NCBI GenBank assembly: GCA_020352575.1
Contig: CP070681.1
Coordinates: forward strand, 1,387,998 to 1,394,352
DNA from: Acidimicrobiia bacterium
Lineage (GTDB): Bacteria > Actinomycetota > Acidimicrobiia > Spongiisociales > JAENVV01
Length of the DNA stretch: 6,355 nt
Direction of reading: 5' to 3'
In this document: piece by piece, positions 4,744-6,355 of the stretch
Layout: the number at the start of each line of letters is the position of its first letter
Position numbering within the stretch: position 1 is the stretch's first letter
Notes under the pieces: model-generated
What the model saw: the letters and a program-made list of their open reading frames with translations, nothing else
Database searches by the model: none
What the model was told of the DNA's origin: nothing
Made by a program: the position numbers and the translations under genes

Positions 4744-5250
4744 ATGATGAGCGCACGCCTGGCCGACGCCTACAACGCCCAGATCAGCCTCGAGTTGGCG
4801 TCTTCCCACGCCTACCTCCAGTTGGCTGCGTACTTCGCCGACACGAGCCTCACGGGCTTCGAGTCGTGGATGCGCGCCCAGGCCGACGAGGAGCGCATGC
4901 ATGCCCTCAAGTTCTTCGACTTCGTGCTCGACCGTGGCAACCAGGCCGACCTCGGAGCGATCGACGGCCCGGGCGAGCCGCCCACCAGCGCCCTCGAGGC
5001 GTTCGAGATCGCGCTTGCCGCCGAACGGTCCGTCACCGAGTCGATCCGGAACCTCCACGCGATGGCCCGCGAGGAGAATGACGCCGCGTCGTACCCGCTG
5101 CTCGAGTGGTTCCTCACCGAACAGGTCGAGGAAGAAGCGAGCGTCGGCGAGATCGTGGACCAACTCCGTTTCGCCGATGGCAACCCGGCTGCGGTCCTCA
5201 TGCTCGACCGGGAACACGCCGGCCGGGCGCACGTCACCCCCGCCGAGTAA
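4744..5250 (+). CDS. ftnA: Non-haem ferritin (FtnA type)
   Basis: This 168-aa four-helix-bundle protein forms the 24-subunit cage that oxidises Fe(II) and stores the mineral. The ferroxidase residues are all present and fall at the same numbers as in E. coli FtnA: E17, Y24, E50 and H53 (DEERMH), E94, Q127, and E129/E130 (EQVEEE). Met52 could be mistaken for the haem ligand of bacterioferritin, but the overall pattern and the Q127 site are those of ferritin. The start is ATG 4744 with AAGGAG 8 nt upstream; an adjacent ATG at 4747 would remove one residue. The tail after residue 155 is short and unremarkable, with no encapsulin-targeting-like peptide that I can recognise. The gene is single and divergent from the TIGR03792-like gene. 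Its stop lies 3 bases from the stop of the convergent esterase gene, leaving no room for a separate terminator. Confidence 0.95.
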   Translation: MMSARLADAYNAQISLELASSHAYLQLAAYFADTSLTGFESWMRAQADEERMHALKFFDFVLDRGNQADLGAIDGPGEPPTSALEAFEIALAAERSVTESIRNLHAMAREENDAASYPLLEWFLTEQVEEEASVGEIVDQLRFADGNPAAVLMLDREHAGRAHVTPAE

Positions 5251-5253
5251 CGC

Positions 5254-5916
5254 CTACCCGTCGAGGAGTTGCCGGGCCACCGGGAGGATCTCCTCTACCC
5301 ACAGCCCGTACTGCAGGCCGGAGGGATGCAGCGCGTCGGCGGCCACCAACCCGACGATGTCGGACCGTGAGATCGGCGTGATGTACACCCACTCGGCACC
5401 GGCGGCCTCGGCCTCGCTTCGGGCGATGGCATTGAACTCGTCGATCTCCATCGCCACTCGTTCACGGTCGTAGCTCCCACCGAGCGGGGTCACCCCCCAG
5501 TCCGGGATGGAGACGACGAGCACGGGCCCCTGCGAGAAGCCGGCGGCCCGTTCGAGGAGTGCGGCGAACTCGGCCCGGTACTCGTCGGGATCGAGTCCAC
5601 GGAACTGGTTGTTCACCCCCACGAGGAGCGTCACGAGGTCGAACGGTCCTTCGGGCGCAGCGGCGTCGATCCCCGCATCGAGGTCGGAGGTCGTCCACCC
5701 CGTCTGGGCCACGATGCGCACCTCGACCGGCGGCGAGCCCTCCGCCTCCAGTGCCCGAGCCAGCTGGTTCGGCCAGCGCTCGGACTCGACCACGCCCTGC
5801 CCGATCGTGTACGAGTCACCGAGGGAGAGGATCCGGATCGTCTCCGGCTCCTCGGCACACCCACCAAGTAGGAGCAGGGCCGCGATCAGGATGCCGAGGA
5901 CTCCGCGGACCCTCAT
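5254..5916 (-). CDS. SGNH/GDSL hydrolase family lipoprotein
   Basis: This 220-aa predicted esterase/lipase is anchored outside the cell membrane. Residues 1-20 are a lipoprotein signal peptide: RVR, a hydrophobic stretch, then lipobox LGGC with Cys20 as the lipidated residue. The mature part has block I ILSLGDSYT (Ser35 nucleophile), block II QTGWTT (Gly73), block III LLVGVNNQFRG (Gly100, Asn102; GxNN rather than GxND, as in a recognised SGNH subgroup), SIPDWGVTP (136-144), and block V DALHPSG (Asp194, His197). The catalytic set is complete. Substrate is unknown; acyl esters of lipids or polysaccharides are typical. The ATG at 5916 overlaps the stop of the preceding gene in ATGA, so translation is coupled. 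The frame is open further upstream but would put extra residues before a perfect signal peptide. The stop TAG lies 3 bases from the ferritin stop. Confidence 0.92.
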   Translation of the reverse strand: MRVRGVLGILIAALLLLGGCAEEPETIRILSLGDSYTIGQGVVESERWPNQLARALEAEGSPPVEVRIVAQTGWTTSDLDAGIDAAAPEGPFDLVTLLVGVNNQFRGLDPDEYRAEFAALLERAAGFSQGPVLVVSIPDWGVTPLGGSYDRERVAMEIDEFNAIARSEAEAAGAEWVYITPISRSDIVGLVAADALHPSGLQYGLWVEEILPVARQLLDG

Positions 5917-6185
5917 GTGCCCGGCAACTCCCGCTCGAACCAGGCGGCGTACGCGGCCGGCCACGGGGTCGAGGGATCCGAGGCGTGTGCATCGGCTGCT
6001 CCGACGAAGGCCCATGTGAGCCGACTGAGGGTGAGGTCGGTGAGCCCGAGGAGGGCCCGCACGTCTTCGAGCGTGTGCTCGGCGTACCAGAGGGGCCAGT
6101 CGGGATCGCCGCCGTCGGTTTCCACGTAGGCGGCATGGTGGGCTGGCCCCGCCGCGGCGAGCACTTCTTCGAGCGAATCCGCCAT
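5913..6185 (-). CDS. Unrecognised small acidic protein, 90 aa
   Basis: I cannot name this family. The protein is acidic and Ala- and Trp-rich. Its most distinctive segment is GPAHHAAYVETDGGDPDWPLWYAEH (about residues 13-37), which has the look of a conserved block (HHxA, TDGxDPxWPxWYA) seen in hypothetical proteins of several phyla. This is followed by a helix LEDVRALLGL and a C-terminal WPAAYAAWFERELPG. There is no signal peptide or membrane segment. The start at 6185 has an AGGAGG about 6 nt upstream, one of the strongest ribosome sites in the window. The stop overlaps the esterase start by 4 nt (ATGA), and 16 bases separate it from the membrane-protein stop. The operon context suggests joint expression with a membrane protein and a secreted esterase; function is open. 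Confidence 0.85.
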   Translation of the reverse strand: MADSLEEVLAAAGPAHHAAYVETDGGDPDWPLWYAEHTLEDVRALLGLTDLTLSRLTWAFVGAADAHASDPSTPWPAAYAAWFERELPGT

Positions 6186-6201
6186 GGGGCTCCTCCTGGG
6201 G

Positions 6202-6355
6202 TCAGTGCTTGAGGGGCACGAACAACCTGCCCCGCTCGGCGATGAACACGATGGCGAGTGCGACAGCTGCGGTCACGAAGAAGCCAGCGGCGAGCGGGGT
6301 CACGGTGGCTTCGATGAGGCGATCGAGGACGGCGCCGATGATCGCTCCCCCGGCG
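6202..6355 (-). CDS. Integral membrane protein, C-terminal fragment (MFS transporter-like)
   Basis: This is the last 50 codons of a gene that enters from the right edge; the first base of the window's end belongs to a split codon. The product has an AGGAIIGAVLDRL start, then one clear hydrophobic segment (PLAAGFFVTAAVALAIVFIA) and a basic end RGRLFVPLKH. A Gly-rich helix followed by a last transmembrane helix and a short cytoplasmic Arg/Lys tail fits the final helices of a major facilitator transporter. Other polytopic membrane proteins are possible, since no diagnostic motif is in the window. It is the upstream gene of the operon with the 90-aa protein (16-bp gap) and the esterase. Confidence 0.68.
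   Translation of the reverse strand, partial: AGGAIIGAVLDRLIEATVTPLAAGFFVTAAVALAIVFIAERGRLFVPLKH

Noticed and set aside
5917..6015. Upstream ATG at 6015 for the SGNH lipoprotein
   Set aside because: It would place 33 Arg-rich residues before a complete lipoprotein signal peptide, and the ATGA overlap at 5913-5916 fits the shorter start.
1..6355. CRISPR arrays, insertion sequences, tRNA genes, long direct repeats
   Set aside because: No regularly spaced repeats, transposase-like frames with terminal inverted repeats, tRNA T-loop patterns or long duplicated stretches were seen by eye on either strand.

Overview
This window is GC-rich, roughly two-thirds G+C by eye, and tightly packed with genes. 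Third codon positions are mostly G or C, several adjacent genes share start and stop bases (TGATG, ATGA), and two genes have a TAnnnT -10-like hexamer exactly 7 nt before the start codon, as leaderless transcripts do. Together these suggest a high-GC actinobacterium, possibly from an Acidimicrobiia-like lineage. The lineage is inference; no rRNA or marker gene is present.

Positions 1-2091 (minus strand) hold the promoter-proximal part of an aerobic molybdenum carbon monoxide dehydrogenase operon. It starts with an unrecognised 85-aa protein, followed by coxM (FAD subunit), coxS (two [2Fe-2S] clusters) and the first 140 codons of coxL (Mo subunit), which runs off the left edge. The M-S-L order and the CoxL N-terminus resemble form I (true CO dehydrogenase). 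The diagnostic active-site loop lies outside the window. A candidate promoter and a perfect 15-bp palindrome sit upstream of the first gene.

Positions 2228-4125 (plus strand, divergent) encode a class I SAM-dependent methyltransferase and two XdhC/CoxI-family proteins. The XdhC function, normally molybdenum-cofactor maturation and insertion for xanthine dehydrogenase/CODH enzymes, is divided. A 101-aa protein carries the conserved cysteines. A 262-aa protein carries a cysteine-less version of the same domain plus the Rossmann domain. These genes probably service the divergent cox operon.

Positions 4126-4315 form a convergent gap containing several strong hairpins, a plausible promoter and a 40-codon open frame with a ribosome binding site. 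It could hold a small protein gene, a structured RNA or a terminator region.

Positions 4316-5250 hold a TIGR03792-like small protein (minus) divergent from a non-haem ferritin (plus) with a complete ferroxidase centre. Positions 5254-6355 (minus) hold the end of an operon: an integral membrane protein (C-terminus only), an unrecognised 90-aa protein, and an SGNH/GDSL-type esterase lipoprotein that overlaps the 90-aa gene by 4 nt. Ferritin and esterase converge with only 3 bases between their stop codons.
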